Source: a virus. Taken from it: DNA of 22,359 nucleotides. Shown one piece after another: positions 13,665-20,448 of this stretch (positions are counted from its first letter, which is position 1; each line of letters begins with the position of its first letter). The notes beneath the pieces were generated by a model that did not search any database, was not told the DNA's origin, and saw nothing but the letters and a program-made list of their open reading frames with translations. Where the stretch lies: IMG/VR virus record IMGVR_UViG_3300043172_000322, positions 1 to 22,359 of that record; one strand, given 5' to 3'. A program made the position numbers and the translations under genes.

Positions 13665-13990
13665 CAATTGGGCACCTTCCCCGGCCTGTAGTTGAGTCCA
13701 TCTCGCACCCTAGCCTGCTCCACCCGCTGTCTCTCGGCCTCACGGTATGCCTCGTTCAGACAATCAGGGGGTGCAGCCTCGTCGCCACCTGGGAACTCGT
13801 ACACCGTTGCCTTCTCATCCGGGTCCAGATCATTCTCCATGCCCTCGTACATGCACCGAGGCCGACGGCCTGCGGCGTTGTGTCTCTGGGCGAAGGTGCG
13901 CCACACGAGGTCAAGGCTGGCCTGCTCCTCACGCCACGGCTCCACCACCTTGAGTGCCCATCGCTTGAAGTCCTGCCATAGATACCTCAT
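13664..13990 (-). CDS. Unknown protein, 108 aa
   Basis: The N-terminal part is helical and basic (MRYLWQDFKRWALKVVEPWR, then RTFAQRHNAAGRRPRCMYEG). The middle is acidic (MENDLDPDEKATVYEFPGGD) and the end is a charged helix (NEAYREAERQRVEQARVR). No family is recognised and no membrane segment is visible. It is coupled on both sides: an ATGA with the membrane-protein gene upstream and a TGATG with paralogue a downstream. Confidence 0.72.
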   Translation of the reverse strand: MRYLWQDFKRWALKVVEPWREEQASLDLVWRTFAQRHNAAGRRPRCMYEGMENDLDPDEKATVYEFPGGDEAAPPDCLNEAYREAERQRVEQARVRDGLNYRPGKVPN

Positions 13991-14202
13991 TTGCGGCGGT
14001 GCTGGGGCATGCCGAACTTCAGCTCACTGTAGTTGAAGTCCTTGCACATCCCCTTGTGAGCGAACCACCCGACACCCAGTATGAACGTACCAATCGCCGC
14101 ATCTACCAGCACGGGGGCGAAGCACCACAGCCAGCCAAGGCTGAGGAACCCAAACGCCTTGGCCGTTACCAAGACCAGTGCTACCATTGTACAGAATCCC
14201 AT
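13987..14202 (-). CDS. Small two-helix membrane protein (71 aa)
   Basis: Two hydrophobic segments (about residues 3-24 and 26-47), the second starting near WLWCFAPVLVDAAIGTFI, followed by a basic hydrophilic tail. This is the common phage small-membrane-protein pattern with a W-x-W-x-x-x-P turn; function unknown. The ATG at 14202 is used because AAAGGAG lies five bases upstream and the ATG overlaps the previous stop (TAATG). A 10-codon extension to 14232 runs through the preceding gene. Confidence 0.75.
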   Translation of the reverse strand: MGFCTMVALVLVTAKAFGFLSLGWLWCFAPVLVDAAIGTFILGVGWFAHKGMCKDFNYSELKFGMPQHRRK

Positions 14203-14309
14203 TACTTCTCCTTTGTTGAATACGATGCCCATCGCTTCATGTTCTCACGTTCTAGATAAGCGATGGTCGCCGCCATCAAAATCAATGCAGTTGCTAGGAA
14301 CCACCCCAT
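14202..14309 (-). CDS. Tiny membrane peptide (35 aa)
   Basis: MGWFLATALILMAATIAYLE forms a single N-terminal membrane helix followed by a basic tail. AAGGAG lies five bases ahead of the ATG, one of the best ribosome sites in the window. Its last codons contain the SD of the next gene and its stop shares a base with that ATG. Function unknown; small membrane peptides of this sort are frequent in early phage regions. Confidence 0.72.
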   Translation of the reverse strand: MGWFLATALILMAATIAYLERENMKRWASYSTKEK

Positions 14310-14318
14310 TGTTTCTCC

Positions 14319-14597
14319 TTAAAGTTGATACATCTTGTGGATGAACCAGACCGAGTCGGAGCACCGGGCCTTACACTTCCAGCACACCCGATCGGTCACG
14401 TCGTATTCCATTACTCCTGAGTCACCTACCACATCCTCACCGGGCTCCTTCGGGTGCCTGTGGTAAAGGATGTTTGCGTCCACGGCCCAGTTACCTATGT
14501 AAATGGAGTCGCCGGGATCATTCGGGCACGGGACCACGTACTGTCCCGCTGAGCTACAGATGGTAGGGGTCTGAGGTGCCTTGACGCCTTTCAACAT
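14319..14597 (-). CDS. WER-family zinc-ribbon paralogue b (92 aa)
   Basis: Has ICSSAGQ and VVPCPNDPGD in the N-terminal half and ends with VCWKCKARCSDSVWFIHKMY plus QL. The final CxxC and the helix after it align with the other zinc-ribbon paralogues here, although the Pro and WER are missing. Likely zinc-binding; function unknown. The ATG at 14597 has AGGAGG four bases upstream; an in-frame extension to 14726 runs through the hairpin and lacks a ribosome site. It is the first well-supported gene after promoter B. Confidence 0.75.
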   Translation of the reverse strand: MLKGVKAPQTPTICSSAGQYVVPCPNDPGDSIYIGNWAVDANILYHRHPKEPGEDVVGDSGVMEYDVTDRVCWKCKARCSDSVWFIHKMYQL

Positions 14598-14616
14598 GAC
14601 GCCTCCTGAAATGAGT

Positions 14617-14657
14617 AGCCCCCTCGCCCCTGATTTAACAGGTGTGACGAGGGGGCT
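14617..14657 (-). terminator. Strong leader hairpin (attenuator or terminator candidate)
   Basis: AGCCCCCTCG pairs perfectly with CGAGGGGGCT, enclosing a second small stem CCTG/CAGG with loop TTAAAT. The stem of 10 plus 4 bp is highly stable. It is followed by ACTCATTTC and then AGGAGG, not a U-run, so a classical terminator is uncertain. A leader control element or a transcript-end processing site fits as well. Confidence 0.55.
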
Positions 14658-14837
14658 GGATGCTCTAGCTCTACAGTAGTACTGAAAGAACCAAGAGCTG
14701 AAATGAAACTCTTCTGAGAGATCCAACGGATCGAGTAGCTATTCAGAATGTATGAGTTCATTGTCATTTATTATTACTACTTATGTTTTGACCGTATTAG
14801 TGTTGGGGTCTTCGAGTTTACGGCTTTTCAGAGGTTA

Positions 14838-14891
14838 TCATTCTCTGGGTAAGCGGGTGCCTCTAGCACGTCTAACCCTTGCTACGTTCAT
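14838..14891 (-). CDS. Arg-rich 17-aa leader peptide candidate
   Basis: ATG at 14891 with GGAGG five bases upstream, a textbook ribosome site about 60 bases after promoter B's -10. The frame encodes MNVARVRRARGTRLPRE and stops at TGA followed at once by TAA. Six of 17 residues are Arg, four of them encoded by AGA or AGG. Its place at the front of a long structured leader suggests translation-dependent control of the downstream genes. It could also be an ordinary unneeded short ORF. Confidence 0.5.
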   Translation of the reverse strand: MNVARVRRARGTRLPRE

Positions 14892-14953
14892 TTGATCCTC
14901 CCTCTGTCGAGGTGTATGGTATGGAGATTGAATGACTTCGTTCTCCCTGCTCT

Positions 14954-14982
14954 ATTATATGTTTTCTTTTCAGAGATTGCAA
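14954..14982 (-). promoter_or_regulatory. Sigma70-type promoter B (copy 2 of 3)
   Basis: TTGCAA (14982-14977), 17 bases, TATAAT (14959-14954), with the same flanks as copies A and C. The -35 lies just past the helicase stop codon at 14986. It would drive the leader and the genes from 14597 leftward. Over 33 bases it differs from copy A at four positions and from copy C at about four, all in the spacer. Confidence 0.87.
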
Positions 14983-14985
14983 GTT

Positions 14986-16395
14986 TCAACTCGCTGCCTT
15001 CCTCTTTTGTGCTGCTACCTGCTTCTCTCGCGGCGTCTTAGCCGTGCTGTCGGCCACCTCAGGTACGCTAGTGCTGTCGTAAGTCTCCGTTTCGTATATC
15101 TTATTGGTGATCGACATCTTACTGAGGTCACATTCTAGCATTACCGGCTTAAAAGATCGCCGGGAGTGCCTCTGTTTGAGGGATGAGAACTCCATTGCGA
15201 TCTTGTCCTCCCCAATCTCCTGCTGGGTCATCCCGATCACGACCGTCGCCTCTTGCAGATGCTTGGTCGAAGCCTGTGCCATCTCCAGTCCCATCTTGGC
15301 ACCCTTCACCATGCCCGAGCGGTTGGTCTGCGCTGCTGTCCACACCAGAATGTTGTGCCGCTTGGCGAACCGGGACAGGTCACGGCTGATCGCACCCAGC
15401 CAGTTCCATTCTTTATCCCGCGCGAACCCCGCATCACAAGGCTTCATCCTTTCCATGAAGTCGAGGATCAGTACGTCAGGCTTCCACCCAATCAGGTTGA
15501 CCCACTTCATCATCTCTGATTCGATGTCGTCAACGCTCACCTCCCTGTTGATCTCCGTGATCCTGATGCGATCATGCAGGCCAGCCTTCCAGTGCCGCTC
15601 CAGCCCCTTGTACGCCACGCCTGGGTCGTTGATGACCTCAGTCAGGTCAGTACCAGTGATGCGGCAGAGCAACCGTTCTGTTTCTTCCTCGATGGTCAGC
15701 TCATTGGTCACGATCCACACCCTCGCCTGCTCTAGCTCAGCCATCTTGTGAGCCATCACGATCAGGACACTTGACTTGCCTGCGCCTGTCGGGGCCATGA
15801 CGATCCCGAGCTGCTTCGTCCGCAGCCCACCACCTGACCAGTCGTCAACCACCGTGATGCCCGTAGGTATCCGGGTCACCTCGGGCGTGAAGCCTGCGGT
15901 TTGGACGAGGTTCTCGACAGCCTGTCTCAAGTCCATCGTCCTATCCTGTCCCACGTCACCATGCCTGTTGAAGAAGGTGTGCAGGGACTTGAGTACGCTG
16001 CTGCCCTTGAGGTTAGCCTGCTTCTTCAGGAACGTCTGGTCGTTCGCTAGTTCTTGGAAGTCACGCACCACTCCCGTGTCCCGTGCCTGATCCAGTGTGT
16101 ATAGGATGGTGGACCGATCCGGTATCTCTACCGTGATGCTGTCCAGTGCGTCCTTGTACCTCAGGTTGTACGCTTCCTCGTCCTTGTCCTTGAACACCCT
16201 GTGCAGGGTGGAGATGGATGGTTGCTCCCCGTGTGTTCTGGTGAACGCATACAGCTCAGCCAGGATGGGGATGTACTCTGTCTTGTGCAACCAGTCCGGT
16301 TTGAACGTGGTTGCAAACTTGCGTGCGTCCTCTGGTCGTGAGGACAGGGCGTATAGAAACGCCGCTTCGTCGAAACTACTACTGCTACTACTCAT
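14986..16395 (-). CDS. DnaB/gp41-family replicative DNA helicase
   Basis: 469 residues. The N-terminal 170 are helical, as in the DnaB primase-interaction domain. The RecA-like motor follows: Walker A APTGAGKSS (201-209), a catalytic-glutamate segment TNELT (E232), Walker B VLILDF (308-313), motif H3 WTAAQTNRSG (Q356) and the closing FSSLKQRHSRR basic finger. This is a hexameric 5'-3' helicase unwinding the fork in partnership with the primase. The length fits T4 gp41 (475 aa). The ATG at 16395 has AAGGAGG four bases upstream, overlapping the stop of the preceding gene. Residues 2-7 are a run of six serines. Its terminal 30 residues are Lys-rich. Confidence 0.94.
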   Translation of the reverse strand: MSSSSSSFDEAAFLYALSSRPEDARKFATTFKPDWLHKTEYIPILAELYAFTRTHGEQPSISTLHRVFKDKDEEAYNLRYKDALDSITVEIPDRSTILYTLDQARDTGVVRDFQELANDQTFLKKQANLKGSSVLKSLHTFFNRHGDVGQDRTMDLRQAVENLVQTAGFTPEVTRIPTGITVVDDWSGGGLRTKQLGIVMAPTGAGKSSVLIVMAHKMAELEQARVWIVTNELTIEEETERLLCRITGTDLTEVINDPGVAYKGLERHWKAGLHDRIRITEINREVSVDDIESEMMKWVNLIGWKPDVLILDFMERMKPCDAGFARDKEWNWLGAISRDLSRFAKRHNILVWTAAQTNRSGMVKGAKMGLEMAQASTKHLQEATVVIGMTQQEIGEDKIAMEFSSLKQRHSRRSFKPVMLECDLSKMSITNKIYETETYDSTSVPEVADSTAKTPREKQVAAQKRKAAS

Positions 16396-16404
16396 GCTTC
16401 CTCC

Positions 16405-16683
16405 TTACCATGACAGCAACATCGCTATCATCTTAATTCCTTCGGGTATCTCGGTACCACACGCCTCGCAAGCCTCCGTACACCATGCCACAGGGTCCGC
16501 GTCCACATCGAACGCAGTCCTCCAGTTTGGCTCGCAGAGATGGTAGCGTGTGTCTTTGTACGTACCTTTGTTGTTCCTTGGGGTTGGAAAGAACCAGTCA
16601 CCTACGACTTGCCAGTTCGCGTTGTCAGCTCCTCTTGTTATGACCCATTCTCTCCATTCCTCGTAGGTTTGTTTGTGATCCAC
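16405..16683 (-). CDS. Zinc-ribbon paralogue c (92 aa)
   Basis: Shares with the gene just upstream (paralogue d) QTYEEW near the start, a central Y-H-x-C, and the tail CxxCGxE-[IV]-PEGIKMI. Here the tail reads CEACGTEIPEGIKMI and ends LLSW. The two genes are clearly tandem duplicates that have diverged. Likely one zinc site from C50 and the C-terminal cysteines. A GTG start (TAGTG overlap) is used because no ATG is available before QTYEEW; its ribosome site is weak. The stop codon lies inside the helicase SD. Confidence 0.78.
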   Translation of the reverse strand: MDHKQTYEEWREWVITRGADNANWQVVGDWFFPTPRNNKGTYKDTRYHLCEPNWRTAFDVDADPVAWCTEACEACGTEIPEGIKMIAMLLSW

Positions 16684-16982
16684 TACAGTTTTGCCAGTAG
16701 TATTATCATCTTAATCCCTTCGGGTACCTCGGCTCCGCATATGAGACATCCTCCTTCCATCTTAGCAACAGACGCATCATACCCACCCTCAAGTTTGAAC
16801 AGCCGGTCGTAGTTCCCTCGGCACACGTGGTAGACATTATCACTCAGGGAGAAACCCTGGTTCACCCTACCAGGGTACAGCCAGTGGTCAACCGCGATCC
16901 ACGATGAGTCCGGTCCCTTCCACATGGTGAGCATCTCTTCCTCCCATTCTTCATATGTCTGCTGTTCCACCGCCACACCCAT
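16683..16982 (-). CDS. Zinc-ribbon paralogue d (99 aa)
   Basis: Begins MGVAVEQQTYEEWEEEM, has W-rich strands (SSWIAVDHWLYPGRV), then YHVCRGNYDRLF and a tail GGCLICGAEVPEGIKMI ending LAKL. C54 with C79 and C82 could bind zinc. Tandem duplicate of the gene at 16405. The ATG at 16982 shares a base with the RNA ligase stop (TGATG). The upstream extension of the frame to 17084 is the antisense-like overlap with the ligase gene and was dropped. Function unknown. Confidence 0.78.
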   Translation of the reverse strand: MGVAVEQQTYEEWEEEMLTMWKGPDSSWIAVDHWLYPGRVNQGFSLSDNVYHVCRGNYDRLFKLEGGYDASVAKMEGGCLICGAEVPEGIKMIILLAKL

Positions 16983-17977
16983 CAGAATAGATCCGCTGCG
17001 TACTTCTTGGTCTGCTGGATGCTGTGCTGCCGCAGCCGCTTGAAGTCCACGGTCGGGAACTTGTACTTCTTCAGTACCATCCATAGCTCCTCATCCACTA
17101 GGTCATGGAACACGGTGCCGAGCAGCCGGGGGATCAGCTTAGCCCGGTGCCTCTCCTGTACCCGTCGCTCCCTACCTTCATCCTTCCAGATGCCAGACGC
17201 TTCCTTCCCTTCCCGTACATCCTGCTCCGTCAGCTCACACACGATCTTGGACCGCACCTTCTCTACCAAGAACTGAGTCACGAACTCCTCAGCAATAGCA
17301 GCCTCCACTTGGAACTCACCACCCTTCTCCAAGGTACCGAAGGCCCGCTTGTTCTCTTCCTTGAACTCGTTGCGTACTATCTTAGCCCAAGGCTGGTTGC
17401 CACTGGTGCTCTGCCATGCGTAGTTCTTCAGCACGATACCCTCGCCTGCCCCTGCCCCATCAAGGATGAGGTACGAGTTCTGCTCCACCTCATACTGGAG
17501 CTGCTTGTCGCTTGGGTTGGTGAAGATGCACAACGGCTCAATCACGTCCAGCCCTGCTGCCCTGATGGTGGGCTCGTACTTGTCGTAGTGCAGGTAACAA
17601 CCCTTCGCGTTATCATACACATCGAAGACGTAGAACCTACGCCATGCCTCCTGCCGGTACGTCTTGAGGGTGTGAGGCACCAGCCACTCACCGTAGATAG
17701 TCCAGCTCGCACCGCCACTGGACATGATCTCATAGAACCTCTCCTGTGTGTCTGGTTCGTGCGCCCACTGCCAGAACCCAGCGTTGTCTGCCTCAGCATC
17801 CAGCGTGCGGGAGCGAGAGCCACACTCTATGGTTGGAGCGAGGCCATCCTCTGATTCAAACCACACGCTGGCGTTGGTACCATCCAGCTTGGGGAACACG
17901 TACACATCCCCAATGGTGATGCCCTCTACCTTCTCATGTCCTATTCTCTCTACGTGGTCGTACCTACGGAAGCTCAT
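16982..17977 (-). CDS. Rnl2-like RNA ligase
   Basis: 331 residues with nucleotidyltransferase motifs in order: motif I FPKLDGTN (K30 is the adenylated lysine), CGSRSRTLD (Arg near 55-57), motif III-region IYGEWL (E97), RRFYVFDVY, motif IV GEGIVLKNY (E179) and motif V WAKIV (K199). The C-terminal 110 residues form a separate helical domain. The family seals 3'-OH/5'-phosphate RNA ends, as T4 Rnl2 does. The sequence also resembles DNA-ligase-type KxDG motifs, but the Gly-Thr-Asn after motif I favours the Rnl2 group. The ATG at 17977 (ATGA overlap with the tiny zinc gene) has GGAG eight bases upstream. Confidence 0.82.
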   Translation of the reverse strand: MSFRRYDHVERIGHEKVEGITIGDVYVFPKLDGTNASVWFESEDGLAPTIECGSRSRTLDAEADNAGFWQWAHEPDTQERFYEIMSSGGASWTIYGEWLVPHTLKTYRQEAWRRFYVFDVYDNAKGCYLHYDKYEPTIRAAGLDVIEPLCIFTNPSDKQLQYEVEQNSYLILDGAGAGEGIVLKNYAWQSTSGNQPWAKIVRNEFKEENKRAFGTLEKGGEFQVEAAIAEEFVTQFLVEKVRSKIVCELTEQDVREGKEASGIWKDEGRERRVQERHRAKLIPRLLGTVFHDLVDEELWMVLKKYKFPTVDFKRLRQHSIQQTKKYAADLF

Positions 17978-18108
17978 ACAACTCTCTCCTCTATCTTGTT
18001 GCACTCGCTGCATGTCCTCTTCTGCATCTCCCAGACCCCACCTCCCCTTATGGGTGTCTGGTAGATGTTACTCCAGTTTGACCAATCGTGTCCCCAAAAG
18101 CAGCTCAT
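17974..18108 (-). CDS. Tiny CFW-type zinc-finger protein (44 aa)
   Basis: Begins MSCFWGHDWSNWSNIYQTPI and ends QKRTCSECNKIEERVV. The order CFW-x-H-x-W-x2-W-S ... Q-x-R-x-C-x2-C-x-K matches the product at 9952-10101. ATGA overlaps join it to the DNA ligase upstream and the RNA ligase downstream, and AGGAGG lies seven bases from its ATG. In each case the tiny gene is in direct contact with a ligase gene, which is notable. Confidence 0.82.
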   Translation of the reverse strand: MSCFWGHDWSNWSNIYQTPIRGGGVWEMQKRTCSECNKIEERVV

Positions 18109-19109
18109 GACATATCCTCCTTGGATCTGAACCCCAAGAACACCGGGAACCGGGGCTTCGCCTTCGCCCCGGAAGGCCAGTGCTTGTACTTGATGATGTG
18201 CCCAACGTAGACCTGACGGTCACGCCAGAACGCCTTGCGCTGTTCGTCCGAGTATCCACTGCCACACTCAAACTCGATGTTGGTCTTGAGGTCACGGCAC
18301 ATGAACTTACCTAGCTTACCAGCCGGGATCTTCCCAGCCTTGGCACTCGACCGCTGTGTCCTACCAAGGGCATTCTTCACGGCCTTGTTGGTGTTGGTCA
18401 TCAGCTCTTCGAAGCCAATGATCTCAGCCTCGTCATCCTGAGACACCTTGAGCTTGGCCATCATCCCTCTGGTTGAGCGCCCGAACTTGTACCCACCTTC
18501 GGGGTCACGGAAGATGGCACCCTCATAGTTCTCATCCGTACACTTCTTCCAGAATGCCATCAACCCACCGGAGTTGTAGCATTCCTCCGGTAGCACCAGG
18601 GTCACCCACTCAGGGCGTGGAGCCTTGAGGCGTTCCTTCATCACCTCCATCCTCTGCCGATACGTCAGCTCCTTGTCCCACACATCGAACACCTTGTACT
18701 CAAAGTCAGGCGTCCCTTCGATCCGCATGATGGGACCAGACACCTCACCAAACGTGGTGGCACCCTTGATCCACAGCTCACCATCCAATCCCTCCATGCC
18801 CCATGTCTCCAGCATGTACCTGATGTGGTTGTTCGGGATCTTCTTGAGGCTGCGGGACATGGGTGTCCCACCCGCCACGGTCAGGCACCTGATGCCATCA
18901 ATCTTGGGCGTAGCCAGGACAGGGAACTTCACCTTGTGAATTTCCTTGCATGTCTCAGCCAGCATGGGCTTCAGTTGTCCATTCAATCTCTGCACCCCAC
19001 TATCCTTGGCCTGCTTCTTCACGTCAAATACCGGCTGCACCGTGCGGCCCGGTCCGAAGTGCCTCGCTCCCATACCTCTCTTCTGTCTGTCTTTCGGTCC
19101 TTTGCTCAT
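18105..19109 (-). CDS. ATP-dependent DNA ligase
   Basis: 334 residues, compact like the T7 enzyme (359). Motif I TPKIDGIR (K69), motif Ia SRSLKKIPN, motif III LDGELWI (108-114), motif IIIa VFDVWD, motif IV YEGAIFR (near 195-201) and motif V MMAKLKV (near 217-223) are all present. A C-terminal OB-like segment ends VYVGHIIKYKHW ... FLGFRSKED. It would seal nicks and Okazaki fragments. The second of two adjacent ATGs is used because GAGG is then six bases upstream. Its 5' end overlaps the previous small frame by 86 bases, the longest overlap seen here. Confidence 0.93.
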   Translation of the reverse strand: MSKGPKDRQKRGMGARHFGPGRTVQPVFDVKKQAKDSGVQRLNGQLKPMLAETCKEIHKVKFPVLATPKIDGIRCLTVAGGTPMSRSLKKIPNNHIRYMLETWGMEGLDGELWIKGATTFGEVSGPIMRIEGTPDFEYKVFDVWDKELTYRQRMEVMKERLKAPRPEWVTLVLPEECYNSGGLMAFWKKCTDENYEGAIFRDPEGGYKFGRSTRGMMAKLKVSQDDEAEIIGFEELMTNTNKAVKNALGRTQRSSAKAGKIPAGKLGKFMCRDLKTNIEFECGSGYSDEQRKAFWRDRQVYVGHIIKYKHWPSGAKAKPRFPVFLGFRSKEDMS

Positions 19110-19218
19110 CATTCACCTCTTTCCATTTTGCCTTCTTGCTCATCGTCTTCGGCGCACCCATCATGAACCAGTTCGTTTTGCTGTTCAGCCAGTGTATGTC
19201 GAAGTCTACGTGGCTCAT
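19024..19218 (-). CDS. Small basic protein overlapping the ligase start (64 aa)
   Basis: Begins MSHVDFDIHWLNSKTNWFMM, then a very basic and charged stretch (MSKKAKWKEVNDEQRTERQT). The ATG forms an ATGA with the upstream gene's stop, which favours real translation, though no clear ribosome site is visible. The frame runs 86 bases into the ligase gene; the overlapping half has ligase-antagonistic low-complexity composition, so only the first 35 residues may matter. No family is recognised. Confidence 0.5.
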   Translation of the reverse strand: MSHVDFDIHWLNSKTNWFMMGAPKTMSKKAKWKEVNDEQRTERQTEERYGSEALRTGPHGAAGI

Positions 19219-19946
19219 GCGTCAACCACGAAGCCCGACGTGTCATGCTTGGCTCTCCCTCTGGCAAGCAGGCCCACGACACAGCCCTTCTTGTCCATGA
19301 ACCTGAAGTCATGCTCGATCCCAGAGATCACATCGACACCCTGGAACACAGCGGGTATCTCTGATCTGAACACCACAGCTACGTTGATCCCTTGGTTGGT
19401 GAACTTCCTGACCAACCCCGGTGCGGTGTACTCATGATAGCTGTACGTCAGGTCGTAGTTCGGTGGCAGCTTGCCAGCGATCCAGTTGCGTACCCGCTGC
19501 TCACCCTTGGTGTAATCATAGAACCTCGTATTGGTGAAGGCATCCATCGGGATGTAGTTCTCCCAAGGTACGTCACTCGTACCATTCAGCCGAGCCACAG
19601 GGTAGAGGCCCTTGGAGAGCGCCCGCTTCTCCAACAGAACCAACTCTTCGGTCAGCCTGTCTGCGTACCCCTGTCGATCATTGAAGAACTCCATCGTCTT
19701 GGTGATGCGTGACCGATGGATCATGTACATCTCAAGGTTCTTGGTGGTCAAGTCACCGCTGATCTGGCTGCGCCCTGCTGTGTTGAGGCACGTTGCCCTA
19801 CACCCAGGGGTTGACCACGCACACACCGTATGCACCCCGTCAGCCAGGGTGTCCGGTGTCATGTGGTGGATCACAGCCTCGTATCCGAACTCTTCCAACA
19901 ACTTCGCTGTCTTTGGATTCGTAGATGCGTTAGACAGTAGTGTCAT
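19215..19946 (-). CDS. DUF7227/gp88-like phage protein
   Basis: 243 residues. The block VCAWSTPGCRATCLNTAGRS places three cysteines as C42-x6-C49-x3-C53, followed by a helical region with RITKTMEFFNDRQGY and then YPVARLNGTSDVPWENY. This combination of STPGCRxxCLNTAGR with R-L-N-G-T-S-D is familiar from a phage-specific family (DUF7227, related to mycobacteriophage gp88). Function unknown; the three cysteines suggest a metal or cluster site. The middle part has an alpha/beta barrel-like alternation of strands. The ATG at 19946 has GGAGA four to five bases upstream. It ends in an ATGA overlap. The family name is from memory and should be treated with care. Confidence 0.75.
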   Translation of the reverse strand: MTLLSNASTNPKTAKLLEEFGYEAVIHHMTPDTLADGVHTVCAWSTPGCRATCLNTAGRSQISGDLTTKNLEMYMIHRSRITKTMEFFNDRQGYADRLTEELVLLEKRALSKGLYPVARLNGTSDVPWENYIPMDAFTNTRFYDYTKGEQRVRNWIAGKLPPNYDLTYSYHEYTAPGLVRKFTNQGINVAVVFRSEIPAVFQGVDVISGIEHDFRFMDKKGCVVGLLARGRAKHDTSGFVVDA

Positions 19947-19955
19947 GCGTTCTCC

Positions 19956-20186
19956 TTATCTCTCCCACTCTATCAGTTTAATCATGCCCATCATTTCTGA
20001 TGGTGGTGCCTTACTACACTGCCCACATGAGCGGTGTCTATCTACTAGGTTGGCATTGACGGATACCATACCACACGATCCATCACCCTGCCATGAGCTA
20101 CACCCCGTGTGCGAGATGTAGTAGTATCTGGCTGAGTACCCTTTGGATACCCACAACCTCCACCCACCATCATTAAGCAGCGTCAT
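19956..20186 (-). CDS. WER-tail zinc-ribbon paralogue e (76 aa)
   Basis: Contains TGCSSWQGDGSCGM, then RSCGQCSKAPPSEMMGMIKL and IEWER at the end. CSS-x-W-x-G-x-G also occurs in paralogue f, and the CxxC ... P ... WER tail in a and f. The last 24 bases, counted back from the stop, match paralogue a at 21 positions. The first part (MTLLNDGGWRLWVSKGYSAR) is Trp/Tyr-rich. The ATG at 20186 has GGAGAGAGC directly upstream. The TAA stop abuts the SD of the next gene. Confidence 0.78.
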   Translation of the reverse strand: MTLLNDGGWRLWVSKGYSARYYYISHTGCSSWQGDGSCGMVSVNANLVDRHRSCGQCSKAPPSEMMGMIKLIEWER

Positions 20187-20194
20187 GCTCTCTC

Positions 20195-20440
20195 CTATCT
20201 AGCCCTGTGGTTGTTCATGAAGCTGAGCGGGATGTGTATGCAGGAAAGGAGCTGTGGGTGGCGGAGTTGCCAGTAGCAGACCACGCTGTTCTCCTTGTCC
20301 ACGTACTTCTGAATCTTATACGGGCGTTCAAGCGCATCCTCAAGGGTGGTTGGTTCCTTGGCGTTGGCGTAGTCCACGCACGTCGTTGTCACGAACGCCA
20401 GCCCGATGACCATGAGTGCTGCAAGTAGCAATAGTTTCAT
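20195..20440 (-). CDS. Small exported protein with signal peptide (81 aa)
   Basis: MKLLLLAALMVIGLAFVTTT is a clear signal sequence; ANA at 25-27 before KEP is a plausible signal peptidase I site. The mature part of about 54 residues has C55 and C67, which could pair outside the cytoplasm (NSVVCYWQLRHPQLLSC). C21 lies in the signal region but the residues before it do not form a lipobox. No family is recognised. The ATG at 20440 has GGAGG 4-5 bases upstream. Confidence 0.75.
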   Translation of the reverse strand: MKLLLLAALMVIGLAFVTTTCVDYANAKEPTTLEDALERPYKIQKYVDKENSVVCYWQLRHPQLLSCIHIPLSFMNNHRAR

Positions 20441-20448
20441 GTTACCTC

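Larger units (their letters stand above)
14598..14953 (-). other. Long 5' leader between promoter B and the first full gene
   Basis: About 350 bases without a full-length gene. Reading with transcription it holds a 17-codon leader ORF, an A/T-rich middle with a CCGTA...TACGG inverted repeat (about 14792-14823), a small GATCC-GTT-GGATC hairpin, and a strong G/C hairpin 20 bases ahead of paralogue b. Base composition differs from the coding DNA. It could be an attenuator, a site for a phage anti-terminator, or part of a replication origin next to helicase and primase genes. No iteron repeats were seen, so the origin idea is weak. Confidence 0.55.

Noticed and set aside
14598-14726. In-frame N-terminal extension of paralogue b
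   Set aside because: The internal ATG at 14597 has AGGAGG at correct spacing; the extension crosses the hairpin and has no start signal.
14591-14767. 58-codon minus-strand frame in the leader after promoter B
   Set aside because: No SD ahead of its ATG; it reads through the strong hairpin and overlaps the well-supported start at 14597. Kept as leader.
14764-14800. A fourth promoter copy (AAAACATAAGTAG on minus)
   Set aside because: The -10 is degraded and no -35 box lies 17 bases upstream.
14598-14985. Possible tRNA gene in the non-coding leader
   Set aside because: No T-loop GTTCRA with matching stems and no acceptor pairing could be found on either strand.
14598-14985. Replication origin
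   Set aside because: No iterons or DnaA-type boxes seen; only A/T-richness and nearby replication genes point that way.
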